57,760 nt of DNA, from assembly GCA_019694685.1 (NCBI GenBank), contig JAIBBM010000027.1:1-57760 (forward strand), read 5' to 3'. This document shows, one piece after another, positions 25,066 to 34,535 of this stretch. The position numbers and the translations under genes were made by a program. Position 1 is the first letter of the stretch; each line of letters starts with the position of its first letter. Source of the DNA: Leptospirales bacterium. GTDB taxonomy: Bacteria > Spirochaetota > Leptospiria > Leptospirales > Leptonemataceae. The notes under the pieces were generated by a model. That model was given only the letters and a program-made list of their open reading frames with translations, was not told where the DNA came from and did no database searches.

Positions 25066-26629
25066 GGGTGCATGGTTTTTCTTTTGTCTCCTGTGTCAAT
25101 TCCTGAGACACACGGTAGAGAACGGTTCCGGAGGCTCGCCCCACGATGCATCCTCTGCGAGCAATCTGGAGAGCCTTCTCCACATCTTGCGGTGATTCGC
25201 CTTGCGGCGAGCTGCGATCTGGATCAATCAAAATGTAATCCGGGGCCGTCGGGTGAAGAAGGGGAAAAACTGGATTTTGCACGGGCGCCTGTGCAGAGAG
25301 AAAGGCATGCGTCCATAGCTTTCGCCCTGGTTCCATTTTTGAAAGAAGTGCGCGAATTTCAGGGCCTGCGGAGGGGTCCGGCAGGACCACCATGGGCACT
25401 TCCTTTCGCGTGGAAGCAGTGAAGGCTGCAGCCGCACAAAAGCCAGCGATCGCAGCAGAGCGAAAATGTTTGAAAGTTTTAGCGCCTTCGAATGCTCCAT
25501 ACAGTAGAAACGGCGTAAACGTATACATATAGTACGCGCTGAGGGTGTGAAAGAATGGTTGCGAGCTGAGAAGATGGAGAGTGAAAATAGGAACCAGAAC
25601 GAGGAGAGAGAGACGAGGGCGCAGAAGAGGCAAGAAAGCTGTTTGCGCAATAAAAGAAATAATCACTGGCCAGGAGTCGATCCAGGCTCCTGCCACTCGC
25701 GTTGGAGTCAGGGAAAAAATAAAATCAGATAAAGAAGAAACGCCCCAGTAAGTTAAGAATCTGGAGTTTACTTCTCCGGAAGCTCTGGGCATATAAAGTA
25801 TAGAAACACAAACAAATGAAACCGCGCATACGGCCAGAATCACAGCTCCGATCTTTCTCTCGACTCTGTCCTTCCCGGTGATCAGGTAAACTGCAAAGAG
25901 TGAAAGATAAACACTCATGTCTTCTTTCACCATGAGTAGAAGCAATAGTCCAAGAGATATCTGAACCCACTGTTTCTTCCTGATTCCGCCGAGCAGTAAA
26001 AAGAAAAACCAGAGAACAAATATCTCGTAGTGAAATGAAATTGTGAACTGATAGATGACAGGAAGAAATACAATCGCACACGCGGCCAGCAGTCCCGCGC
26101 GCGCAAACCGATAGGCGGCATACATTCCAATGGCGGCTGTAATTTGAAGCAGAATCCCGTAGATCGCATGCGAAGAGGTCAGATAATAGAAGGGAGAATA
26201 GAATGCGAGTATGGGTGAAAAATGATGCGCGAGGTAAAAGATGGAGCCGTTTGCACTCTGGTAGTAGGGGGAAGAAAGAAACTGCCCATAGAGATGCCCG
26301 CCTGCAACAAGGCTGATTCCAGTGTAGTCGTAGGCCCCCAGAATCAAACCATCCATGCATCGAATCGAAAACAAAATTCCGGTAAGTGTGAATGTTGAAA
26401 TAAGAACGATCGCAAGGACGTTTTCTGCGTACGAACGCTCTGTGGTCTCCGTCTTTCGCGGCGGTTTGAAGATCAGCATGATTGCAAGGATCACAGAGAG
26501 TACGAAGGCAATCTTCTCAACAACCGTTGCAGTCAGCTTTCCGGTCTCCGGTCCAAGAAGGAACAGAGGACAGGCTCGAATCAACGCGCAGATATAAATG
26601 GAGCCAATGGCAAAGATTTGCAGATTCAC
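25058..26629 (-). CDS. DUF2079 multi-pass membrane protein
   Basis: A 523-residue protein with about ten to twelve hydrophobic segments. The region MDGLILGAYDYTGISLVAGGHLYGQFLSS through ANGSIFYLAHHFSPILAFYSPFYYL is the DUF2079 signature, with the conserved HHFSP. The family resembles glycosyltransferase-C (GT-C) type membrane enzymes and probably acts on lipid-linked sugars, though this is unproven. The C-terminal 100 residues (MVVLPDPSAGPEIRALLSKMEPGRKLWTHAFLSAQ) form a soluble domain. It sits between an aldo/keto reductase gene (18-bp gap) and purL (8-bp overlap). Confidence 0.85.
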   Translation of the reverse strand: MNLQIFAIGSIYICALIRACPLFLLGPETGKLTATVVEKIAFVLSVILAIMLIFKPPRKTETTERSYAENVLAIVLISTFTLTGILFSIRCMDGLILGAYDYTGISLVAGGHLYGQFLSSPYYQSANGSIFYLAHHFSPILAFYSPFYYLTSSHAIYGILLQITAAIGMYAAYRFARAGLLAACAIVFLPVIYQFTISFHYEIFVLWFFFLLLGGIRKKQWVQISLGLLLLLMVKEDMSVYLSLFAVYLITGKDRVERKIGAVILAVCAVSFVCVSILYMPRASGEVNSRFLTYWGVSSLSDFIFSLTPTRVAGAWIDSWPVIISFIAQTAFLPLLRPRLSLLVLVPIFTLHLLSSQPFFHTLSAYYMYTFTPFLLYGAFEGAKTFKHFRSAAIAGFCAAAAFTASTRKEVPMVVLPDPSAGPEIRALLSKMEPGRKLWTHAFLSAQAPVQNPVFPLLHPTAPDYILIDPDRSSPQGESPQDVEKALQIARRGCIVGRASGTVLYRVSQELTQETKEKPCTRD

Positions 26630-26647
26630 CCGAGAACGCCTTCAAAA

Positions 26648-27664
26648 TCAATTCATGGGGTACATGATCGATTTGCTCACTTCATCAATTTTTGCAAGTA
26701 TTTCCGGAGATAGAATCAATTCGTCTCCACCGAGAATCTCGCGAAGTTGTTCAGGAGTATTGGCTCCAATCAAAGTGGAAGCAACAAAATCATGCTGCTT
26801 GCTCCATGCTACAGCCATGGCGATGGGATGAATGCCCGCTTCCGCTGCGATTTTATGAAATGCCGCGGTTGAGCTGAGCGTTTTATCATTCACGAACCGA
26901 TGCGCCTGTTTCTTTTGTCTTTCACCCGATTCCAGATACTTTGTGAATCGTGCGTTTTTTGGCACTTGATTGTCGTTGTATTTTCCGCTGAGCACTCCCC
27001 CTGCCAGAGGAGAATAGGGTAATAGACTCACCTGTTCCTTGCGACAAACCTGGGCCAGTGCATCTTCGAATCTTCTGTTCACCATACTGAAGTTGTTCTG
27101 GATGGTGCGATATTTGATCAGTCCGTGGTACTCGGAGACCTGCAAAGCTTTCATCAATCCCCACGCAGTTTCGTTGCTGCAACCGGCTGCGCGAATCAAC
27201 CCTTCTTCTTCTAGCTCCGTGAGTACTTCTAGAGTATCTTCGTATCTCATATCATGATCCGGCCAGTGAGTCTGGTAGAGATCAATGTAGTCTGTTTGCA
27301 GTCTTTCGAGACTTCCTTCGATGGCGCGCCGAATGTTGACACGATCGAGAGCAGTTTTGCCGGATCTTACCGGAGGAACAAACCATCCATGGCCGGGCCC
27401 GCACACCTTGGTTGCCAGAATGATGGAATCGCGAGGTTTTCCCTTCATCCACTTGCCTACGATTTCCTCTGTGCGATGAACCCATTTCGCTTCCGGAGGT
27501 ACAGGGTAGATTTCAGCCGTATCAAAGAAATCAATTCCGGATTCGTACGCCAGGTCCATGATTTTGAATGCCGTCTCTTCATCGCAGGAAGATCCAAATG
27601 TCATGGTTCCAAGGCCAATTTCAGAAACTACCATGGAGCTTGTGCCGAGTCTGCGCTTTTTCAT
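26648..27664 (-). CDS. Aldo/keto reductase
   Basis: A 338-residue NADPH-dependent reductase of the AKR superfamily. The catalytic tetrad is visible: Asp in [13 protein letters not shown], Tyr in the same motif, Lys in ILATKV and His in YQTHWPDHD. The C-terminal half has [27 protein letters not shown], the NADPH-binding segment. Closest in layout to the Tas/YdbC-type general reductases. The physiological substrate is unknown. It heads the run that continues with DUF2079 and purL; a 39-bp gap separates it from the DUF58 gene upstream. Confidence 0.92.
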   Translation of the reverse strand: MKKRRLGTSSMVVSEIGLGTMTFGSSCDEETAFKIMDLAYESGIDFFDTAEIYPVPPEAKWVHRTEEIVGKWMKGKPRDSIILATKVCGPGHGWFVPPVRSGKTALDRVNIRRAIEGSLERLQTDYIDLYQTHWPDHDMRYEDTLEVLTELEEEGLIRAAGCSNETAWGLMKALQVSEYHGLIKYRTIQNNFSMVNRRFEDALAQVCRKEQVSLLPYSPLAGGVLSGKYNDNQVPKNARFTKYLESGERQKKQAHRFVNDKTLSSTAAFHKIAAEAGIHPIAMAVAWSKQHDFVASTLIGANTPEQLREILGGDELILSPEILAKIDEVSKSIMYPMN

Positions 27665-27703
27665 AAAGAATTCCTATTGTTTAAAATAATTAGTATTTCG
27701 TCG

Positions 27704-29032
27704 CTACAGCAGATTTCTTGCTTTGATCCATAAGTATTGATTGATCAAAGACACTTCCAGCTGATCTGGAAAGCTTTCCAGAACCAGAACGCCTCCCGCC
27801 GAAAGGCGATGAATGACGTTCTTTCTCCACTCCAGAAAATCTGAAACACCAAGACGAATGGCTGCATCGTTTGCTTTTTCTGCCATTTCATGAATTTCCC
27901 GGATTTTCAAGAGAACTGCAAATGGAAGATGTCTGCCGCTGAGTACTTCCAGGTGAGATCGAATCATGTCTGCATTTGCATCGTCGATTACATTTGTGAC
28001 CACGCAAACAAGCGCTCTTTTGCGGGATGCGCGCTGCAGGTGACGAAACGCAAGATCGAAATTGGTTTCCTCATGGGACGCATACAGATCGTAACAGGCC
28101 TGCACCAGAACGCGATGTTTGCCGGAGCCGGAAACAGGCGCAACAAAGCGAAGAACGCGCGAACTAAAAGCGAGAATTCCCACTCTGTCTCCCTGATCCA
28201 GGGCCACTCGCGCAAGCAGAAGTATACTCGAGATTGCCTGATCGAGCACGCGCACTCCCTGGGATTCGGCAGTCATCATTCGCCCGCAGTCCAGCATGAA
28301 GATGATGGTTTGATTTCTGCTCTGCTGGTATTGACGCACCATGAATCGTCTTTGTCTCGCGGTTGCTTTCCAGTCGATTCTGCGAAATTCATCATCTCGC
28401 GTATATTCGCGCAGCCTTTCGAATTCAGTATCTCCACCTGTTGTGCGAATGCGGCGGATGCCCATGAAGCTCAATCTGGATGTGCGCGAAAGTAGAATGA
28501 GCTTGCTTACACTTCTAAGATCGGGGTATACACGGAGGCTCGTTTCGCATGGAATGCGATACACTTTGCGCGCGAGCCCAAGTGCTCCGAAGACTGTAAG
28601 GTGAACGTGCTTTAGATCGTACGGGCCACGCCTGCTTACAGTTACAGGATACGAAAATTCATTTCTTCCTGGAGAGATGGGCACGGCCAGAGGAAATGTT
28701 TTGCATTCCATGAAAGGAAGAATGTCGTCGTAAATGGATGATTGAACGGACGCGCCTTTTTTTAAATGGTAGATGAGTGCAAGTGTGATCGAGTGCTTTG
28801 CATTCTGCAAGAGAACTGGTTCTGTTTCGCGTTCCGCCGTGAATCGCTTCGCGCGTGGAATGGTAAACCAGTCCATGGCGAAGATTCCAAGGAAGAACAA
28901 ATTCATCCCCAGAATGATGGGCGCTGCAGGCAGATTGCTTCCTGAAAGGATGAAATACGGAAGCAAAAATACGGACAGAACCAGCGGGACTGCAAACAGA
29001 ATCGCCGCGCGTTTTGTTGGCAGCGCAATCAT
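27704..29032 (-). CDS. DUF58 domain protein, MoxR partner
   Basis: A 442-residue protein with two N-terminal membrane segments (about residues 8-55) and a C-terminal DUF58 domain. The DUF58 signature FERLREYTRDDEFRRIDWKATARQRRFMVRQYQQSRNQTIIFMLDCGRMM is present; the ILMLDxGxxM-like strand leads into a von Willebrand A-like fold. DUF58 proteins work with MoxR AAA+ ATPases, probably in protein maturation or cell-envelope stress. It overlaps moxR by 4 bp and is the last of four coupled genes. Confidence 0.9.
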   Translation of the reverse strand: MIALPTKRAAILFAVPLVLSVFLLPYFILSGSNLPAAPIILGMNLFFLGIFAMDWFTIPRAKRFTAERETEPVLLQNAKHSITLALIYHLKKGASVQSSIYDDILPFMECKTFPLAVPISPGRNEFSYPVTVSRRGPYDLKHVHLTVFGALGLARKVYRIPCETSLRVYPDLRSVSKLILLSRTSRLSFMGIRRIRTTGGDTEFERLREYTRDDEFRRIDWKATARQRRFMVRQYQQSRNQTIIFMLDCGRMMTAESQGVRVLDQAISSILLLARVALDQGDRVGILAFSSRVLRFVAPVSGSGKHRVLVQACYDLYASHEETNFDLAFRHLQRASRKRALVCVVTNVIDDANADMIRSHLEVLSGRHLPFAVLLKIREIHEMAEKANDAAIRLGVSDFLEWRKNVIHRLSAGGVLVLESFPDQLEVSLINQYLWIKARNLL

Positions 29033-29961
29033 TCGTCTTTTGGCACCGGCACGGTTGCGAGTAGATCGTCAATGATGTCATCCGGCGTTTTGCCTTCTAC
29101 TTCCACTTCCGGTAAAAGAAGCAATCTATGACGCATGGCGGAATGAGCCATTTTCTTAACGTCATCCGGCACTACATAGGTTCTGCCGGCCAGCAGTGCC
29201 ACGGCGCGTGCTGTTTTCAAAAGTGCAATGCCTGCGCGAGGAGAAGCACCCACATAGATTTCACGACGTTGCCTGGTGGCGCGCACGAGTGAATTGATGT
29301 ATGTGAGTACTGAGTTGGCCACGTGGATCTGTGCTGTCTTGTTTTGAAGTTCCAGCACCTGGTCGCGAGTGATCACGCGCGCAATAGCTTGCTCTACGGA
29401 AGGTCTGGTTTGCAGACGAAGGATTTCAAGTTCTTCCTGTTCACCTGGATAATTGATTTTCAATTTGAGAAGAAAGCGGTCGAGTGCTGCTTCTGGCAGC
29501 GCGTAGGTTCCTTCTGATTCAATCGGATTCTGCGTTGCCAGTACAAGAAAGGGCGCGTCTATTTTGTATGTTTGATTGTCTAGAGTGATCTGCTGTTCTT
29601 GCATGATTTCAAGAAGTGCAGAGTGCGTTTTTGCGGGAGATCGGTTGATTTCATCTGCAAGTAGAATGTGAGTGAACACAGGCCCGCGATGGAAAACAAA
29701 TTCCTGGTTCTTCTGATTGTAAATTTGAGTGCCCGTTACGTCCGTTGGCATAAGGTCAGGAGTGAACTGGATGCGTGCGAAATCGAGCCCGAGCACACCG
29801 CCCAGAGTCCGAACCAGCAGTGTTTTCCCGAGACCCGGCATCCCTTCTAAAAGAGCATGCCCTCCTCCGAGCAGACACGTAAGGACTCCGGTGACAAGAT
29901 CCTCCTGTCCCACAAATACTTTGCCGATCTCTCTTCTGAGGTTCTGGATTTCCGGTGTCAT
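29029..29961 (-). CDS. MoxR-family AAA+ ATPase
   Basis: A 310-residue ATPase. Walker A is GMPGLGKTLLVR, Walker B is ILLADEINRSPAKTHSALLEIMQE, and sensor regions include VLATQNPIESEGTYALPEAALDRFLLKL. This is the standard MoxR layout. MoxR proteins are thought to act as chaperones that insert metals or activate partner complexes, with DUF58 and vWA proteins. It overlaps the genes on both sides by 4 bp (ATGA), so translation is coupled. Confidence 0.95.
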   Translation of the reverse strand: MTPEIQNLRREIGKVFVGQEDLVTGVLTCLLGGGHALLEGMPGLGKTLLVRTLGGVLGLDFARIQFTPDLMPTDVTGTQIYNQKNQEFVFHRGPVFTHILLADEINRSPAKTHSALLEIMQEQQITLDNQTYKIDAPFLVLATQNPIESEGTYALPEAALDRFLLKLKINYPGEQEELEILRLQTRPSVEQAIARVITRDQVLELQNKTAQIHVANSVLTYINSLVRATRQRREIYVGASPRAGIALLKTARAVALLAGRTYVVPDDVKKMAHSAMRHRLLLLPEVEVEGKTPDDIIDDLLATVPVPKDE

Positions 29962-31157
29962 GATCTGGTTCCTGTTTTGCGAATCAAGTTTCCAAGTGCA
30001 GTAAAATGTTCTGTGAAGTCTCTACTCCCCGCTGGCGCTTCTTCGCGCAAGGGAGCGCCAACCTTCGCCCTGGAGAGAAGGAATACCAGGAGGAAGACGA
30101 GCAACTGAAAAAATATGACGTTGAGCGGGAAAACAGTGAAGATTCTAAACGGACTTTCTTCCTTTTCCTTTTGAGTTCGCGGCGGGACGGGTGCTTTCTG
30201 GATAATCGAAATGGTTCCGTCTTTAGGAGCGTCTTTGAGAGCGTAGGTGGTGAATTTTTCGGCAAATTTTCTCTGGGCCGTTTTTGCCTGCGCGTAATTA
30301 AGGAAAGATTCAGAATTGTAGACTAGAATCACGCGACCTCTTTTGAGAAAGAATTCTCGTATGAGATCATGATCGTCTCCGAGGAGGATGGTGCGATAAG
30401 CGAACCTTTCCTCTATGGAAAGAGCAGGTTCTCCCGAGTGAAGGATTCTGTATGGAAACCAGGGAGGTAGGTCTTCGATTTCATCGCTGCTAAAAGATCT
30501 TGCCTGATGGACTTCTTTCTGGCCTTTCAAAAGGGAACGAAAGCCGAATAACGTTGGAATTTCTCCTTGAGGAGGGCTCTCGCGAAACTCTGTTCTTTCC
30601 AGATTGTAGCGTGCGAATGCCCTTTCTTCTGGATAGTCTTTCAGCGCGTTTTCCAGCTTTCGCCAGAATTCAGCAGAAGCGGTCGTATCGCGCAAGAAGT
30701 AGATCAACGTCACAGGTTTGAGATCGACTTCCTTTTCTGTGTTTGTATTGTCTGCGGTTTCTTCTTCGTCTGTCTTCTCTGCGGGATCGCCGTGCGCTTC
30801 TTTGGATTCTGTATCTGGCACCGCGTACGTGCGAGAATCATGAACCACCTTGTCTTTGTCCGTGAGGTCTTCCGGATTCAAATCCAGACCGGACATCCAG
30901 GCTTCCAGGTTGCGATATACTTCTTCGTCGTAACCGAAGTCTGGTTCGAAATGAATGATTACATCTGATGTTGCGGTTTCTTTTGTAAAATAGGCAGACG
31001 TGCGAACGGTTCGTCCCGTGGATTTTAAGATTTCTGCGAAGCTGTCTATGCCGTTGATACTCTTGCCACCAATGGATGCATAATCCTCTTCTACAAGAGG
31101 ACCCCGGCAGAATGTAGCAAAGACCAGTAGTGTAAGAATGAATCTGTGAGTCATCAA
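29958..31157 (-). CDS. DUF4350-like membrane protein in MoxR unit
   Basis: A 399-residue protein with an N-terminal signal peptide and one membrane segment near the C-terminus (IFTVFPLNVIFFQLLVFLLVFLLSRA), so the main part should lie outside the cytoplasm. The layout, NGIDSFAEILKSTGRTVRTSAYF at the start and GDDHDLIREFFLKRGRVILVYNSESFL later, matches DUF4350 proteins of MoxR/DUF58 clusters. The linker is unusually rich in Glu, Asp and Thr (AHGDPAEKTDEEETADNTNTEKEVD). Its coupled position before moxR supports a shared function. Confidence 0.7.
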   Translation of the reverse strand: MMTHRFILTLLVFATFCRGPLVEEDYASIGGKSINGIDSFAEILKSTGRTVRTSAYFTKETATSDVIIHFEPDFGYDEEVYRNLEAWMSGLDLNPEDLTDKDKVVHDSRTYAVPDTESKEAHGDPAEKTDEEETADNTNTEKEVDLKPVTLIYFLRDTTASAEFWRKLENALKDYPEERAFARYNLERTEFRESPPQGEIPTLFGFRSLLKGQKEVHQARSFSSDEIEDLPPWFPYRILHSGEPALSIEERFAYRTILLGDDHDLIREFFLKRGRVILVYNSESFLNYAQAKTAQRKFAEKFTTYALKDAPKDGTISIIQKAPVPPRTQKEKEESPFRIFTVFPLNVIFFQLLVFLLVFLLSRAKVGAPLREEAPAGSRDFTEHFTALGNLIRKTGTRS

Positions 31158-31954
31158 AAGAGGCTACGCTGCAGCGTATCCTCTTTGTAGAGGGAAGGCA
31201 GGTCCGATACCATGCCAGCATTTTTTTCTCTGGTGCACACGATCTTGAACTTCTGAGTCTGGCCAAATTCCACTGGCAGTGGCTCTGCGATCAGATACCC
31301 CAGGCGAAATCCTTCGAGGCATTTCTTTTGTTCTGCCTGGATGTTTTCTGTTTCAGCGAGTCTCAGGCATTCGTAAAGAGGCAATACTCCCCTGTAGAAC
31401 CACAAAAGGGCCATGGCATCTTCGGGGAACAGGTCGGTGAGGTACCGATGATTGAATTCGGAAAAGTCTGGTGACTCGCTTCCTCTTGTCTGGCCAATGA
31501 GAGAGTATAGATCGAGTGCGGAGGCAGGAGCGTCCAGGCCGAGCCATCGCGAGAGTGCGCGCTTGTCCGGTGTGCCCATGCGCAATAGTTCTGACAGGAT
31601 GGATCTGCTTTCGCGAACGCAATCCATTCTACCCACTACTTCCATGGCTTCTGCAGACATGGTGCAGATGTGCGATTCTGGCCAGAAAGTGAGAGGATGT
31701 TTCTTCAGAGCTTCCGCCGCTTCTCCAGTCATTCTATCCTGGGGCAGAATGCAGAAATGGTCGAGCAATCCGGTCCAGATGGCACCTGCTTCGAATTCGG
31801 CACGAAGGCGCACTTCCATGGATTCAAAAATATTGCGCAGCGTCTTACGGATCTGGTGTCTTTCTTCTACTCGCCTGAGAATGATGCCGAGTCTTTTTTC
31901 AAGGCGAGTTCTTTCTTCTATCGCAAGGTTCTGAAAGCATTCGGAAACGTACAT
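31154..31954 (-). CDS. Hypothetical protein leading the MoxR unit
   Basis: A 266-residue soluble protein with no signal peptide or membrane segment. It is mostly helical, with a charged N-terminal helix (IEERTRLEKRLGIILRRVEERHQIRKTLRNIFESMEVRLR). I do not recognise a family. It overlaps the DUF4350 gene by 4 bp and follows purD after 9 bp. The position, where MoxR clusters often have a DUF4129 or similar gene, suggests a related, perhaps lineage-specific, component. Confidence 0.65.
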   Translation of the reverse strand: MYVSECFQNLAIEERTRLEKRLGIILRRVEERHQIRKTLRNIFESMEVRLRAEFEAGAIWTGLLDHFCILPQDRMTGEAAEALKKHPLTFWPESHICTMSAEAMEVVGRMDCVRESRSILSELLRMGTPDKRALSRWLGLDAPASALDLYSLIGQTRGSESPDFSEFNHRYLTDLFPEDAMALLWFYRGVLPLYECLRLAETENIQAEQKKCLEGFRLGYLIAEPLPVEFGQTQKFKIVCTREKNAGMVSDLPSLYKEDTLQRSLF

Positions 31955-31963
31955 CGCGACCTC

Positions 31964-33229
31964 TCAGGGAATTCCCTTCTGTCCTATGTCCTTTCGGTAG
32001 AAGAGGCCTGGAACGTGAACACGCTCCAGGGCACTGTATGCAAGCTTCCGCGCTTCGAGCAAATCACGGCCCGTTGCAGTCAGATTCAACACTCTTCCCC
32101 CGGTGGAAACGACTCCGCCCGGTGTAAGGGCAGTGCCAGCGTGGAACATGATTATGTCTCCTAACGAGTCAATGATTTTGAGATCCGGGATGGGTATATT
32201 TTTCCGCACTTCACCGGGGTAACCCTCTGCTGCGAGCACTATACAGATGACGGCTTCCTGTTTGAAATGAATTTGTCTTTCCGGAAGATTTCCAGAAGCA
32301 CTCAGCTTACACAGTTCAAGCAAATCTTCATCCAGCAATCTGAGAAGCCCCTGCGTTTCTGGATCACCAAATCTGCAGTTGAACTCAACTACTCGCACAG
32401 ACCCGTTATGCACCATGAGGCCAGCATACAAAAGTCCGCGATACGGATGACCTTCTTTCTGCATTCCCGCCATCACGCGATCGAGCACTTCCGTCTGTAC
32501 TTGTCGCATAACGTCTGCGTTCATGAAAGGCACAGGAGCATACGCGCCCATTCCGCCTGTGTTCGGGCCCTGATCATTGTCGAATACTCTCTTGTGGTCC
32601 TGCGCTGCGATCATGGGTAGAGCTCTTTGTCCATCACAGATTGCGAAGACACTCGCTTCCTGACCTTCTAGAAAGTCTTCTATGAGTACGGACTGACCGG
32701 ATGTTCCGAATATCTTTTTGTCGATTGCGTCTCTTACGGCTGTTTCTGCATCTTCGTAGCTCGTGGCCACCGTTACGCCTTTGCCTGCAGCCAGACCATC
32801 CGCTTTCACTACGATAGGTAGCTTTCGCGTGCGCAGATACTCTATAGCTGCATTTGAGTCTGTGAATGTCACCGCATCCGCAGTCGGGATGCCGTGTCTT
32901 TTCATGAACGCTTTTGAAAAATCTTTAGATCCCTCTAATTGCGCGCAGAAAGCCGTTGGTCCGAATACCAGGCAATCTCTTGATAGAGCGTCTGTGATTC
33001 CGTCTACGAGAGGTTGTTCGGGTCCAACTACCACCAGATCGATTTTATTCTGTTTTACATAAGATCGGATGGTTTCAAAATTCTTGAGATCGATACCCAG
33101 AGCGATGCTCTCTGGTGCAAACCCACCGTTGCCTGGAAAAACCCGGATGGATCCGAGCTGCGTGCTCTGAGAAAGCTTCCAGAAGAGCGCGTGTTCTCGC
33201 CCGCCTGAGCCAATCAGAAGTACGTTCAT
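31964..33229 (-). CDS. purD: Phosphoribosylamine-glycine ligase
   Basis: PurD (GARS) joins phosphoribosylamine and glycine using ATP. The 421-residue protein has the ATP-grasp layout and clear landmarks: MNVLLIGSGGREHALFWKLSQS, VVVGPEQPLVDGI, FSKAFMKRHGIPTADAVTF, VVKADGLAAGKGVTVA, DQGPNTGGMGAYAP and EFNCRFGDPETQ. Length is normal. It is embedded between an alpha/beta hydrolase gene (one-base gap) and the MoxR unit, not in a pur operon. Confidence 0.97.
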   Translation of the reverse strand: MNVLLIGSGGREHALFWKLSQSTQLGSIRVFPGNGGFAPESIALGIDLKNFETIRSYVKQNKIDLVVVGPEQPLVDGITDALSRDCLVFGPTAFCAQLEGSKDFSKAFMKRHGIPTADAVTFTDSNAAIEYLRTRKLPIVVKADGLAAGKGVTVATSYEDAETAVRDAIDKKIFGTSGQSVLIEDFLEGQEASVFAICDGQRALPMIAAQDHKRVFDNDQGPNTGGMGAYAPVPFMNADVMRQVQTEVLDRVMAGMQKEGHPYRGLLYAGLMVHNGSVRVVEFNCRFGDPETQGLLRLLDEDLLELCKLSASGNLPERQIHFKQEAVICIVLAAEGYPGEVRKNIPIPDLKIIDSLGDIIMFHAGTALTPGGVVSTGGRVLNLTATGRDLLEARKLAYSALERVHVPGLFYRKDIGQKGIP

Positions 33230-33230
33230 A

Positions 33231-34118
33231 CTATTCCTCTTCTTCTTTGCGCCGGACGAATTCCAGGAAATTCGCGATCACTGCGTCCGGGTTTTCGTAT
33301 TGCGGATAGTGGCCTATTCCTGGCAAGAGAACCACGTCCGGTTTTTGAATCAGTTTCTTGTATTGATCCGCCATGTGTTTGCCAGAGACTGGATCTTCTG
33401 GCCCGTTGATGAGTCTGAGCGGAACACGTGAGTTCATGATCGCATTTACCCAACGCTCTCTGTTCTTTTCTCTTTCTGGAATGTAAGAAATCAAACGATA
33501 GTAGATTTCATGCCCTTTGTTCAGGCGAATGAGTTCCCAGAATTGCTTGAGATCTTCTTCAGCGGGCTGAGTGCCTTTCCCGAAGATTTCACAGAACGAC
33601 GCGCGAAAGGCGCCTTCATTGATGAACATGGAAACCCATCTTCCAACGGGGCTGAGAAGAAGTTGTTGGATGAGTCTTGGCCTGTGTGCTTCTGGAAAAA
33701 TTCCGCCGTTCAAGAAGCAAACTGAAAGTATTTCAAGTCCGCCCTTGATTCTTTCTCTTTTGCGATCCTGGGAACGAGCCAGCATTTCCTGGGCGATGCT
33801 CACGCCGTAATCGTGTGCGAAGATGTGCGCTTTTTCTATTCGCAGCTCTCGCAGTAGATTTTCAGCGAGATCTGCCTGGTCTAGAATGGAGTAGTTGTAT
33901 TCGTGAGGTTTGTCTGAGTAGCCATAGCCAATGAAATCCGGAGCCACGCAAAGAAACTGAGAAGTGAGAGCGGGCCAGATTTTTTCCCAGTCCCACGAAG
34001 AAGTAGGGAAGCCGTGCAGAAAGATAACTGCTTCTCCGCTTCCGTCCAGGCGGTAAAAAATATTATGTCCATTGTGACGAAAATATTTCCCACCTTCCTT
34101 CCAGGCTGCGGCATTCAT
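33231..34118 (-). CDS. Alpha/beta hydrolase
   Basis: A 295-residue alpha/beta-hydrolase. The oxyanion segment is VIFLHGFPTSSWDWEKIWPAL; the nucleophile elbow looks like FAHDYGVSIAQEM, where aspartate replaces the usual serine (H-D-Y-G), as in haloalkane dehalogenase- and epoxide hydrolase-like enzymes. The acid is probably the Asp of NGPEDPVSGKH and the histidine that of PGIGHYPQYENPD. This pattern favours an epoxide hydrolase or dehalogenase-like activity over an esterase. It is one base from purD. Confidence 0.85.
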   Translation of the reverse strand: MNAAAWKEGGKYFRHNGHNIFYRLDGSGEAVIFLHGFPTSSWDWEKIWPALTSQFLCVAPDFIGYGYSDKPHEYNYSILDQADLAENLLRELRIEKAHIFAHDYGVSIAQEMLARSQDRKRERIKGGLEILSVCFLNGGIFPEAHRPRLIQQLLLSPVGRWVSMFINEGAFRASFCEIFGKGTQPAEEDLKQFWELIRLNKGHEIYYRLISYIPEREKNRERWVNAIMNSRVPLRLINGPEDPVSGKHMADQYKKLIQKPDVVLLPGIGHYPQYENPDAVIANFLEFVRRKEEEE

Positions 34119-34198
34119 TCACCCCAGGCTGTGGAATCGCTCGTACAGGGACAGAATTTTTTTTAGATCAGACTCCTTCCGGATGCCTGCGATCTTTT

Positions 34199-34534
34199 TT
34201 ACGCCGGAGCAGATAGAAATGCGAAGTACACTGCCATCACAATGCACAGCAAAGACGCCAGATGATTCCATCGCGGACTTTCCCCGAGGTAGAAGATTGC
34301 AAATACAATGAAAACAACCAGAGTTACTATCTCCTGGATGATCTTGAGCTGGAAGGCATTGAACTGGCCATAGCCCAGTCTGTTTGCCGGAACCTGAAGG
34401 CAATATTCGAAGAATGCAATTCCCCAGCTGGCGAAGATCGCAGCCCAGATGGGAATGTGCCTGAATTTGAGGTGACCGTACCAGGCGAAGGTCATGAACA
34501 CATTGCTCGCGATGAGCAACAGTACTGTAGTCAT
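34199..34534 (-). CDS. DMT-family protein, DUF486
   Basis: A 111-residue membrane protein with four segments: VLLLIASNVFMTFAWYGHL, WAAIFASWGIAFFEYCLQVPANRLGY, KIIQEIVTLVVFIVFAIFYL and LASLLCIVMAVYFAFL. The pattern and the PANRLGYGQFNAFQLKIIQEI motif are those of DUF486, a small half-size DMT-type family. Function is unknown. It starts one base after the histidine kinase stop, and 80 bp separate it from the hydrolase gene; I see no gene in that gap. Confidence 0.88.
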   Translation of the reverse strand: MTTVLLLIASNVFMTFAWYGHLKFRHIPIWAAIFASWGIAFFEYCLQVPANRLGYGQFNAFQLKIIQEIVTLVVFIVFAIFYLGESPRWNHLASLLCIVMAVYFAFLSAPA

Positions 34535-34535
34535 A

